From JAWLGW01 sp964569055 (lineage in GTDB: Bacteria; Planctomycetota; J058), in the NCBI GenBank assembly GCA_964569055.1, contig CAZMSZ010000222.1, positions 1 to 12,283 on the forward strand: a stretch of 12,283 nucleotides of DNA, read 5' to 3'. This document shows, piece after piece, positions 6,107-12,283 of the stretch (the first letter of the stretch is position 1; every line of letters starts with the position of its first letter). The notes under the pieces were generated by a model. That model saw only the letters and a program-made list of their open reading frames with translations. It was not told the origin of the DNA and made no database searches. A program made the position numbers and the translations under genes.

Positions 6107-6736
6107 GTGCAGGAGGTCGCGCCTGGCTTGTTCCACTGGACCGCGCATCACGAGGGGATCGGGATCGAGGTCAGCTCGTACTACTGGGCGGAGGGGGAGG
6201 TCCTGCTCGACCCCATGCTCCCGCCGGGCGGCCTGGCCTGGTTCGAGGGGCGCGAGCCCAAGACGATCCTCCTGACCAACCGCCACCACGACCGGCAGGC
6301 CGGCGCGCTGGTGGACGCCTTCGGCTGCGAGGTGCGCTGCCCCGAGGCCGGGCTGCACGAGTACGCCCGCAAGGCGCTGAAGCCGCGCGGCTATCGCCCG
6401 GGCGAGCGCCTCGCCGGCGGGATCGTGGCGCTCGAGGTCGGCGCGCTGTGCCCCGACGAGATGGCCCTGCTGCTCCCGATCCCGAGCGGCGCCCTGGCGG
6501 TGGCCGACGGCGTGGTGCGGCGCGGCGACAGCCCGCTCGAGTTCGTCCAGGACGCGTTCATGGGCGACGACCCAGAGGCGGTCAAGGCCGGCCTGCGCGC
6601 CGCCTACGCCCAGATCGCGCGCGAGCACGCCTTCGAGCACCTGCTGCTCGCCCACGGCGAGCCGTGGATCGGCGGCGCCCGCGCCGCGCTGGCGCGCTTC
6701 GCCCGTGGCGCCTCCGCGGCTCGCCGCGCGTCGTAG
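6107..6736 (+). CDS. Metallo-beta-lactamase-fold-like protein with altered metal motif
   Basis: Predicted 209-residue cytoplasmic protein of an MBL-fold family. The opening EVAPGLFHWTAHHEG and the VLLDPMLPPGG strand are like MBL proteins. The usual THxHxDH becomes T57-N58-R59-H60-H61-D62-R63, so the first and third histidines are replaced. Later conserved parts are ALCPDEMALLLP, VADGVV (metal-bridging Asp position) and LLLAHGEPWIGG (final His). This altered form recurs in my memory of related proteins, so it is a subfamily trait and not decay; substrate unknown and metal binding uncertain. I chose the GTG at 6107 because GGGAGG lies 5 nt upstream. An in-frame GTG at 6080 is the alternative. 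The frame is open to 5654 but overlaps the antisense luciferase-domain gene there. Confidence 0.83.
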   Translation: MQEVAPGLFHWTAHHEGIGIEVSSYYWAEGEVLLDPMLPPGGLAWFEGREPKTILLTNRHHDRQAGALVDAFGCEVRCPEAGLHEYARKALKPRGYRPGERLAGGIVALEVGALCPDEMALLLPIPSGALAVADGVVRRGDSPLEFVQDAFMGDDPEAVKAGLRAAYAQIAREHAFEHLLLAHGEPWIGGARAALARFARGASAARRAS

Positions 6737-6873
6737 CGCTCGCGCCCGTCAGGCCTCCGTCGGCGCGCGTGGGCGAACCGACGACAGGGCTCACGAATCC
6801 TTGGCCCTGACGGCGGTTACGCGCGGGCACGAGCGCTGCTGACGCGCCGCGGCGTGCCAGCAAGGAGTCGCTC
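6737..6873. other. Structured intergenic region with nested inverted repeats
   Basis: No gene fits. On the plus strand CCGTCAGG (6746-6753) can pair with CCTGACGG (6806-6813), enclosing a 6-bp helix CGTCGG/CCGACG (6758-6763 with 6778-6783). CAGGGC (6785-6790) can pair instead with GCCCTG (6804-6809), and this excludes the outer helix. The nested form starts 10 nt after the stop of the upstream gene and could act as a terminator or a switchable leader for the lipoprotein gene. A further GGCACG/CGTGCC pair (about 6826-6858) lies just before the AAGGAG site of the GTG at 6874. There is no poly-U tract. Confidence 0.35.
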
Positions 6874-7638
6874 GTGATCGGCCGCACGCCAAGCCTGAGC
6901 CTCGCGCTCGTGACCTCCCTCGCGCTCGTCGGCAGCCCCGGCTGCAGCACCTGGATCGACGCCAAGGACCGCGGGCGGCTGCGCCCCTTCGGCGGCGTGC
7001 GCGCGATCGGCAAGGCGCTCGATCGCTTCGCGCCGTTCCTCCCGTTCCTGGCCGTGGACTTCCCCTTCTCGCTGGCCGCCGACGTGCTCACGCTCCCCAT
7101 CGCGATCTTCTCGGAGGTGCGCGCGGCGCGGGTCGCGCACCGAGCCCAGGAGGACGCTGCGCGGCGCCGACGAGCGGCCCGGTCGCGGCCGCCGCGGCCA
7201 CGCCCCGCGCGCGAGGTCGCGCCGGTCGCCGCCCCGGTGATCCCAGCGGCGCCGACGCCCGGACCTGACGAGCCGGCGGCGGCTGGAGCGGTGGTGGCGG
7301 GCCCGCAGGACCCGTCGGTCGAGACGGTGGTCGCGGAGCCCGCCCCGGGGGTACCGCGCCGGTTCGTGCTGCGCGTGAACGTGCAGAGCGCGGGCGAAGG
7401 GCCGCTCCCGCCGCTCACGCTGCAGCTGTGGGGACCCGAGGGGCCGATCGAGGGGGTGGTGATCCCGCTGGAGGGCTTGCCGCGAGGCGGGCAGATCGAC
7501 CGCTGGATCGAGCTGCCCTTCGACGCGCGCTACGACGGCTGGCCGCCGGTGCCGCTCCCCGAGCACGCGCCCGCGGAGAGCGAGCCGGCGGGGCCTCCGC
7601 TCCGGATCGACGCGGGCACCAGCCCCGGGCCGCGATGA
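6874..7638 (+). CDS. YceK/YidQ-like lipoprotein with Pro/Ala linker
   Basis: Predicted 254-residue envelope lipoprotein. Signal peptide 1-23 (MIGRTPSLSLALVTSLALVG) ends in SPGC with C24 as the likely lipidated residue; Pro at -2 makes this lipobox imperfect. The YceK-like part follows: RLRPFGGVRAIGKALDRF, then VDFPFSLAADVLTLP. Then come an Arg-rich helix, a Pro/Ala-rich linker (about 105-150) that could span the periplasm, and a beta-like C-terminal domain beginning RFVLRVNVQSAGEGPLPPL. YceK-type lipoproteins are small and of unknown function; the linker and C-terminal domain are extra. The GTG start is supported by AAGGAG 6-7 nt upstream. The neighbour at 7718 has the same two-part plan, so they look like tandem paralogues. 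Confidence 0.82.
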   Translation: MIGRTPSLSLALVTSLALVGSPGCSTWIDAKDRGRLRPFGGVRAIGKALDRFAPFLPFLAVDFPFSLAADVLTLPIAIFSEVRAARVAHRAQEDAARRRRAARSRPPRPRPAREVAPVAAPVIPAAPTPGPDEPAAAGAVVAGPQDPSVETVVAEPAPGVPRRFVLRVNVQSAGEGPLPPLTLQLWGPEGPIEGVVIPLEGLPRGGQIDRWIELPFDARYDGWPPVPLPEHAPAESEPAGPPLRIDAGTSPGPR

Positions 7639-7721
7639 CGACGCGCGCTCGTGTGGCCACGGGGCGCACGCCGCCGAAGAGCTTGGCGCCCGGCGGCTGC
7701 GCCGACGCGGGCGCGCCGTGA
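7635..7721 (+). other. Possible 28-codon coupling ORF between the lipoprotein genes
   Basis: The stop of the first lipoprotein gene overlaps an ATG (ATGA at 7635-7638). That frame runs 28 codons (MTTRARVATG... ending CADAGAP) to a TGA that overlaps the GTG start of the second lipoprotein gene (GTGA at 7718-7721). The second gene has no evident ribosome binding site, so ribosomes reaching it through this short frame is plausible. The peptide itself has no recognisable feature, and both overlaps could be chance in such GC-rich DNA. Confidence 0.25.
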
Positions 7722-8647
7722 GGCGGCGCGCGAAGGGGCCGGCGTTCGCCGTGGCCGTCTCGGCCGCGCTCGCCTCGGGCGGCTGCGCCACGCTGTTCTC
7801 GGGCGAGCTGCGCCCGTTCGGCGGCACGCGCTGGCACATCGAGGACCGCCTCGAGGGCGGGATCCTCAGCCTGATCGACCTCCCGTTCTGCCTCGCGCTC
7901 GACACCGCGCTGCTGCCGCTGACGGCCGTGGTCGAGTTCCTGGACGCCGAACGGGAGCGGCCGACGGCCGCGGGCACCGCCGAGGCGGTGATCGACGGCT
8001 GCTACGTGGTGGACGATCCGGCCGATCCGCGGCAGCCGGGCCTGGACGTCCTGTGGACGAGCTCGGTGCCGAGTCGGGACGAGCGCGTCATGGGGCTGCG
8101 GGTGACCAACGGCGCCACGCCGGTGTGGGGCTTGGAGGCGGAGCTGCGGGTTCGCCCGACGGGAGCGGCCGAGCCCAGCTGGAGCGCCCGCGTCGTCCTG
8201 GGCGACCTCGCGCCCGCGCGCACCACCTTGGTCGAGCTGCCCGCCCCCGTCTGGCTCGAGGGCTTCCCGGCGGGCGCCGAGCTCGAGCTGCGCGACTGGC
8301 TGGACCGCCCGTTCGTCCCCGGGGACCGGGGCGCGTGGAGCCGCGCGTCGCGCGCCCCTGCCCTGCCGCAGCGCGAGTGGCGGGCGTGGCCCGCGACGCG
8401 CGCGCCGGCGCTCCCAGCCCCGCGTGCGCTCACGCCGCAGCGGACCCCGCTGGGGGCGTGGGGGTTCGACTCGGGTAACCTGCCCTCCCGTGAGCGATCG
8501 CCAGCTGAGGACCCTGGAGCGGGAGCTGCAAGCGACGGGCAGCCCCGAGGTGGAGAGCAGGCTGCTGCTGACGCGCAGCCGAATGGGGCTCCTCCCTCGC
8601 CCGTGGCTGGAGACGGCGGCGCGCCTGGGGCACCCCGCGGCCCGTAG
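7718..8647 (+). CDS. YceK/YidQ-like lipoprotein, second copy
   Basis: Predicted 309-residue envelope lipoprotein. The signal peptide is MRRRAKGPAFAVAVSAALAS with ASGGC as lipobox and C23 as the lipidated residue. The YceK-like block is ELRPFGGTRWHIEDRLEGG then IDLPFCLALDTALLPLTAVV, matching the neighbour's RPFGGVR and VDFPFSLAADVLTLP. A beta-like domain follows (about 115-205: VMGLRVTNGATPVWGLEAEL). The last 100 residues are Pro/Ala/Gly/Arg-rich and look disordered. Its GTG start has no clear ribosome binding site. The final 158 nt (8490-8647) overlap the start of the next gene in another frame. Either that overlap is real, or the tail beyond about 8490 is run-through because no stop occurs in this GC-rich frame, for instance after a local frameshift. 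Gene call firm, C-terminus doubtful. Confidence 0.75.
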   Translation: MRRRAKGPAFAVAVSAALASGGCATLFSGELRPFGGTRWHIEDRLEGGILSLIDLPFCLALDTALLPLTAVVEFLDAERERPTAAGTAEAVIDGCYVVDDPADPRQPGLDVLWTSSVPSRDERVMGLRVTNGATPVWGLEAELRVRPTGAAEPSWSARVVLGDLAPARTTLVELPAPVWLEGFPAGAELELRDWLDRPFVPGDRGAWSRASRAPALPQREWRAWPATRAPALPAPRALTPQRTPLGAWGFDSGNLPSRERSPAEDPGAGAASDGQPRGGEQAAADAQPNGAPPSPVAGDGGAPGAPRGP

Positions 8648-10076
8648 GGCGCTGGGGCGGTTCGTGCCCGTGATCCCCGGCGACGAGCTGTTGCCCCTGC
8701 TCGCGGCCTGGGGACGCGCCACCTGGGTGCGCGCCGCCCTCGCGGTGGCGCGCGCGCACGAGGCGAGCTGGCGCGAGCGGTTCGCGCGACCCGAGGCCGC
8801 GCAGGCGTCGCTCGCGGCGGCCGGCGCCTGGCTCGACGAGCCGAGCCCCGCGCGCGCCGCGGCGTGTCTCGAGGCGGCCGAGGCGCTGCGCGACGCGCGG
8901 GAGGTGGCGCGCGGCGCGCTGCGCTTCGTCCCCTTCGAGGAGACCAGCGATCAGCACGCGGCGATCGAGACCAGCGGGCTGGCCGAGATCGCGGCGCGCT
9001 GCGCGTTCCAGGAGGAGGGGCAAGCCCGCGCCATGCTCGGCGAGGTGTGGCGGGTCCACAGCGAGGACCAGGCGGCGCTGATCCGCGCCGCGCTCGCGCC
9101 GTGGGCGCTCACGGCGCCCGCCGACGTGCCGCTCCCCGACTGGCCGGGGGCCGACCCCGACCCGCGCCAGCTCGAGGCCGAGCGGGCGAGCCTCGCCGCC
9201 TTCAGCGCGGCCCTCAGCGCGCCCGCCACGCGCCGCGCGGCGACGGCGCTGCGCAAGCGGCTGCGCGCCAAGGAGCTCGCGCGCGAGCGGGTCGAGCTCG
9301 CGGCCGACCTCGGGCAGCCGGCCGCCTGGCTGGTCTGCAAGCGTGAGGGCGCGCCCGACCTCGGCTCGCCGGGCGGCGCGGCCGAGCTCGTGGCCCGGGT
9401 CGAGCACGCGATCGAGGCCTACGCGGCGCCCGTGCAGCTCAAGGTGCCCACGCGCCGGTTCTGGACCGACGAGGCGGGCGAGGCCCAGCGGGCGACCGCC
9501 TGGCGCGCCCGGCAGGGGCCGCTCCGCTGGCCCGTGTGGGGTCGGACGGCCGTGCTGCGGGTCGCCCTCGAGCTCGCGCAGCGCGCAGCGGCGCGCGCGG
9601 GCGACGCGCTGGCCCCGCCGCTGGCCGAGGCGCTCGCCGCCGCGCGGACCTGCTACGCCTGCCCCTGCGCGCCGCACGCCGAGGAGGCGAGCCAGCACGC
9701 GGAGCGGGCCGCCGCGCAGGAGGGGAGCGCCGCCCGCGTGATCGCGGCCGCGGCCGCCCTCGCCGGCCGCGCGCCGGGCCGCTGGAACCCCGACCTCGCA
9801 GGCGGCCGCTGGAACGTGGTCGCCGAGGCGCTCGCCGCCGGCGAGGCGCCCGCCGCGCTGTGGGCGCACCTCCGCGCCCTCCTCGCCGCCTGGGCCCTCG
9901 ACCAGGACGACCTCGGCGCGGGCGCGCGCCCCTACAGCGCCCGCGAGCGCTTCGCCCCGGGCGAGCGGATCCGCCACCCCAAGTTCGGCGAGGGGCGGGT
10001 CACGCGCGCCGAGGGCGACAAGATCGAGGTCGCGTTCCCCGGCCAGGCCCGCACGCTCGTGCAGGGGAGGCCGTGA
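8490..10076 (+). CDS. Large myxobacterial-type protein with HPKFGEG C-terminal module
   Basis: Predicted 528-residue soluble protein of unknown function. The N-terminal 56 residues (DRQLRTLERELQATGSPEVE, then RLLLTRSRMG and AARLGHPAARRALG) resemble a domain I associate with Myxococcota proteins. The middle is helical and Ala-rich, with HEAT-like pairs (ARAAACLEAAEALRDA). Residues 251-281 (LRKRLRAKELARERVELAAD then LGQPAAW) look like a second copy of the N-terminal segment. C388, C391 and C393 form a CYACPC cluster followed by HAEEASQHAERAA. The end (481-528) has FAPGERIRHPKFGEGRVTRA then KIEVAF and RTLVQGRP, a small beta-barrel-like module also seen at the C-termini of some UvrD/Rep helicases. 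The GTG at 8490 begins the SDRQLR domain but lacks a clear ribosome binding site and lies inside the preceding gene; a start at the ATG near 8583 would cut the domain. It converges with the gene at 10086. Confidence 0.82.
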   Translation: MSDRQLRTLERELQATGSPEVESRLLLTRSRMGLLPRPWLETAARLGHPAARRALGRFVPVIPGDELLPLLAAWGRATWVRAALAVARAHEASWRERFARPEAAQASLAAAGAWLDEPSPARAAACLEAAEALRDAREVARGALRFVPFEETSDQHAAIETSGLAEIAARCAFQEEGQARAMLGEVWRVHSEDQAALIRAALAPWALTAPADVPLPDWPGADPDPRQLEAERASLAAFSAALSAPATRRAATALRKRLRAKELARERVELAADLGQPAAWLVCKREGAPDLGSPGGAAELVARVEHAIEAYAAPVQLKVPTRRFWTDEAGEAQRATAWRARQGPLRWPVWGRTAVLRVALELAQRAAARAGDALAPPLAEALAAARTCYACPCAPHAEEASQHAERAAAQEGSAARVIAAAAALAGRAPGRWNPDLAGGRWNVVAEALAAGEAPAALWAHLRALLAAWALDQDDLGAGARPYSARERFAPGERIRHPKFGEGRVTRAEGDKIEVAFPGQARTLVQGRP

Positions 10077-10085
10077 GGGCGCTCG

Positions 10086-10949
10086 TCAGCGCAGGACGTT
10101 GTCGCAGCACACCAGGCCGAGCCAAGCCGCCGGGAGCGCCAGGAGCGCGGTGACGCCGCGCGCGAGCGGGCCCTGCCGCCGCCAGGCCGCCGCGCCCAGG
10201 CCGAGCGAGGCGAGGGCGAGGGCCCCCGACGCGAGGCGAGCCAGGAGGACCCCCGTCGTCCCCGTGTTCGTCGCCAAGGTCGCGAGCCCCAGCACGGCGG
10301 CCACCCACAGGAGCCCGAGCTGAGCGACGGCGACGAGCCGCGCCGCGTACGTGAGCGCCCGGTCCACCGAGGGTGGCAGCGCGGGCGCGTCCAACCCGGG
10401 CTCGCTCGTGGCGCGTTCGGGTGCGGCAGCGACCCGCCGCCACACCGTGTAGGCGATCACCACCAGCCCGCCCAGAAAGCCGACGGCGTAGCTCGCGAGG
10501 TGCGCGCCGCCCGCGGCCAGGAAGGCGGCGTGGTTCTCGGTCGGGATCTCGCGCGCGAACGGCTCGGCGACGACCAGGTGGCCCGCGCGCTGCGCCGCAT
10601 GACCGATCAGCCCGGCCACGAGCGCGCTCGCCGCCATGACGAGCAGCAGCACGCCGATCGGGCGCGCCACGTCCGCGAGCTCGAGCTTGGGCCAGCGATC
10701 GCCCAGCCGGGCGGCCGCGGCCAGGGGGAGCCCGAGGAGGAGCCCGACCCACCACGTCGCGATCACGCCCCAGCCCAGCCCGAGGAGGGTGGGGTCGCTC
10801 GTCTCGAACACGGGCGGGTGCGCGACGGTGAAGTACTCCACGCACACCCGGGCGGTCACCTGGTCATGCGCCACGCCGTAGGTGATCGCCGCGGCCACCG
10901 CGCCCGCCACGATCCGGGTGCCGGCCGCCGCGTCCGCGGCCAGCCCCAC
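10086..10949 (-). CDS. Uncharacterised polytopic membrane protein
   Basis: Predicted 287-residue inner-membrane protein of a conserved but uncharacterised family. About seven membrane segments are visible: roughly 9-26 (GTRIVAGAVAAAITYGVAH), 54-80 (LLGLGWGVIATWWVGLLLGL), 96-116, 149-170 (SYAVGFLGGLVVIAYTVW), 203-228, 234-256 and 266-284. The first loop holds the best-conserved piece as I remember it, AHDQVTARVCVEYFTVAHPP, followed by FETSDPTLLGLGWGV. This loop (HDQ, C, E, H) could bind a ligand or metal, but nothing proves it. The GTG at 10949 is one base after the TGA of the DUF1704 gene, with GAGG overlapping the stop, so it is translated in the same operon. Function unknown; identification as a membrane protein is secure. 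Confidence 0.83.
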   Translation of the reverse strand: MGLAADAAAGTRIVAGAVAAAITYGVAHDQVTARVCVEYFTVAHPPVFETSDPTLLGLGWGVIATWWVGLLLGLPLAAAARLGDRWPKLELADVARPIGVLLLVMAASALVAGLIGHAAQRAGHLVVAEPFAREIPTENHAAFLAAGGAHLASYAVGFLGGLVVIAYTVWRRVAAAPERATSEPGLDAPALPPSVDRALTYAARLVAVAQLGLLWVAAVLGLATLATNTGTTGVLLARLASGALALASLGLGAAAWRRQGPLARGVTALLALPAAWLGLVCCDNVLR

Positions 10950-10950
10950 C

Positions 10951-12261
10951 TCAGCCCTCGTCGCCCGGCTCGTCGGGCCAGCGCAGGCCGTAGCGCTCGG
11001 TGGTGCGCGAGAGGTGGGCGAAGTGCTCGGTGCGGGCCTGCTCGATCGGGAGGGTGTGCGAGAGGGAGGAGAACGCCAGGTACGCGGCCAGGCGGCTGCG
11101 GTTCTTGACCCACTCGGGCTCGTACACCGGCGGGGCCACCAGGCCCGAGGTGAAGCACTCCTCGAGGTCGACCACGTCGCCGCAGGTCAGGCGCCCGGCG
11201 AACAGGTGCTGGGGGAACTGCACCTTGCGGGCGGTCAGCGCGGCGTGGAAGAAGGTGTGCACGTTGAGGAGCCCGCGCAGGTAGACTCCGTCCTTGGTGA
11301 ACACCGCGGCCCCGCCGCGCACGTCGCCGCCGCGGAAGATCCGGGCGGTCGAGAAGTAGCTCTCGCGCTCGCTCTGCCCCGAGGCGCGGAAGAACTTGAA
11401 CACCTCGATGAAGTCGGCCCCCTCCAGCGCGAGGTGGATCGCCTTGACCCGCAGCGCGAGCCGGCGCAGGCGGCCGAGGTCGATCGCGCCGGTGATCAGC
11501 TCGGCGAAGGTGGCGAGCCCCTCCTGCGTGGCGGTGGTGCGGGGCGAGCCCAGGCTGAGGCAGCCGAGGTGCGGCTGGTGGCGGCCGTTGAGCACGGTCG
11601 CGGTGTGGACCAGCGCCTCGTGGTGGAACAGCTGCTCGAGGTCGTGGCGGTTGAAGCGCGCGTCGGGGCGGATCCGCACCGAGACCGCGCCGGCGGCGGC
11701 CTTGGAGGTCAGGGTCGGGTCGAGCACCACCTCGACCTGGTCGCGCGTGAACACCGGGGTCAGCCGCTGCTGGAGCAGGTCGCGCAGCTGCGCGGCGCGA
11801 TAGGCGTTCGTCTCGGGCGGGAGGTAGTCGCTCTTGGCGAGCTCCTGCGTGGCCTGAATGAAGTGCTCGGCCGCGGCGAGGTTGGTCACCCCGCCTGGGG
11901 CCACGGGGTCGGTCGGCTTGCCGTACAGCGCCACGGAGCGCTTGCCGAAGTCGGGGGTCCCCGCCGCCTGGAGCATGCGCGCCGCGCGCAGGTAGCTGTC
12001 GGCCGTGCGGGCGATGAACCGCGCGATCGGATGCTCGCCGGCCGGGCGTGCCAGCCGGGCGAGCGCCTCGAGCGCGGCGGCGTCGAACGTCAGCTTGGCC
12101 GGCGGCGGCGCGGGCAGCTCGGGGCGCCCGGCGCGCCACCCGCTCAAGAACCGCTCGGCCAGCTCCCCCGGCCACGAGATCGCGCTCAGGATCTTGACGT
12201 CCTTGGCGACGTGCACGAGCTCGCGGTCGAGCTCCACGAACGGGTGGGCCAGGGCGGTCAA
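10951..12261 (-). CDS. DUF1704 / 'QEGLA motif' metallopeptidase-like protein (TIGR02421-type)
   Basis: Predicted 436-residue protein of the family annotated as flavohemoglobin expression-modulating QEGLA motif protein (DUF1704), related to the eukaryotic MATCAP tyrosine carboxypeptidases. The metal site is H214-E215-ALV-H219 (HExxxH) with E247 inside T-Q246-E247-G-L-A as probable third ligand. Between them lies TATVLNGRHQPHLGCLSLGS, also conserved. Upstream, YGKPTDPVAPGGVTNLAAA and VVLDPTLTSKAAAGAVSVRI are family segments. Downstream, FKFFRASGQSERESYFSTAR, IFRGGDVRGG and FTKDGVYLRGL complete the domain, so it looks full length and intact. The likely role is a metallopeptidase; the bacterial substrate is unknown. 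The start is a TTG at 12261 with GGAGG about 9 nt upstream; this is the least certain point, since only 22 bases lie beyond. It is the first gene of a pair with the membrane protein. Confidence 0.92.
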   Translation of the reverse strand: MTALAHPFVELDRELVHVAKDVKILSAISWPGELAERFLSGWRAGRPELPAPPPAKLTFDAAALEALARLARPAGEHPIARFIARTADSYLRAARMLQAAGTPDFGKRSVALYGKPTDPVAPGGVTNLAAAEHFIQATQELAKSDYLPPETNAYRAAQLRDLLQQRLTPVFTRDQVEVVLDPTLTSKAAAGAVSVRIRPDARFNRHDLEQLFHHEALVHTATVLNGRHQPHLGCLSLGSPRTTATQEGLATFAELITGAIDLGRLRRLALRVKAIHLALEGADFIEVFKFFRASGQSERESYFSTARIFRGGDVRGGAAVFTKDGVYLRGLLNVHTFFHAALTARKVQFPQHLFAGRLTCGDVVDLEECFTSGLVAPPVYEPEWVKNRSRLAAYLAFSSLSHTLPIEQARTEHFAHLSRTTERYGLRWPDEPGDEG

Positions 12262-12283
12262 GGCGGGCGTCCTCCGGCGCGGC

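Noticed and set aside
8430..9977. 515-codon minus-strand open frame
   Set aside because: Arg/Gly/Leu-rich text without motifs, antisense to the protein with recognisable N- and C-terminal modules.
10030..10076. Helicase gene from the HPKFGEG motif
   Set aside because: The protein lacks Walker A and B or other helicase motifs; only the small C-terminal module is shared.

Overview
The window is very GC-rich bacterial chromosomal DNA (about three quarters G+C by eye, with strong G/C in third codon positions). It holds 14 tightly packed protein genes plus one small gene interrupted by an in-frame UGA. No rRNA, tRNA, CRISPR array, insertion sequence or phage gene is visible. The gene content suggests a myxobacterium-like member of Myxococcota. 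The reasons are a large protein with a 'LERELQ..GS.E...RLL..R.R.G' N-terminus and an 'HPKFGEG' C-terminal module of the kind I associate with Polyangia, tandem YceK-like lipoproteins, and a Sec-type rhodanese-like protein. This placement is inference from family resemblance, not a database result.

Layout: (1) 1-338, no gene, local GC dips around 180-330. (2) 339-2074, plus strand: a radical SAM protein and a CDF-type metal efflux protein overlapping by ATGA. (3) 2093-6056, minus strand: a run of seven genes reading leftwards from 6056: luciferase-domain protein (DUF5519-like), FmdB-like zinc ribbon protein, NAD-dependent epimerase/dehydratase, VKOR-family membrane protein, SPW-repeat membrane protein, the UGA-containing rhodanese-like gene, and an unrecognised 175-residue protein. 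(4) 6107-10076, plus strand: a metallo-beta-lactamase-fold-like protein divergent from the luciferase-domain gene, a structured intergenic region, two YceK-like lipoproteins, and a large myxobacterial-type protein that overlaps the end of the second lipoprotein. (5) 10086-12261, minus strand: a polytopic membrane protein one base downstream of a DUF1704/'QEGLA motif' metallopeptidase-like protein.

The most interesting item is the small rhodanese-like gene at 2766-3074. Its frame is interrupted by a single UGA at codon 63. The sequence after the UGA continues a conserved rhodanese segment (ATSARVAE, then a GGYEAMKKEG ending) to a second stop. The UGA falls where I recall related proteins carrying cysteine (YCACP-type motif). 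A 7-bp perfect hairpin with a G-containing loop starts 14 nt after the UGA, as expected of a bacterial SECIS. The simplest reading is a selenoprotein with a Cys-Ala-Sec motif, which ordinary gene callers would truncate or miss. It sits next to a VKOR-family protein, an SPW membrane protein and a zinc ribbon protein, so the minus-strand cluster may concern thiol or sulfur redox chemistry at the membrane; that functional link is inference.
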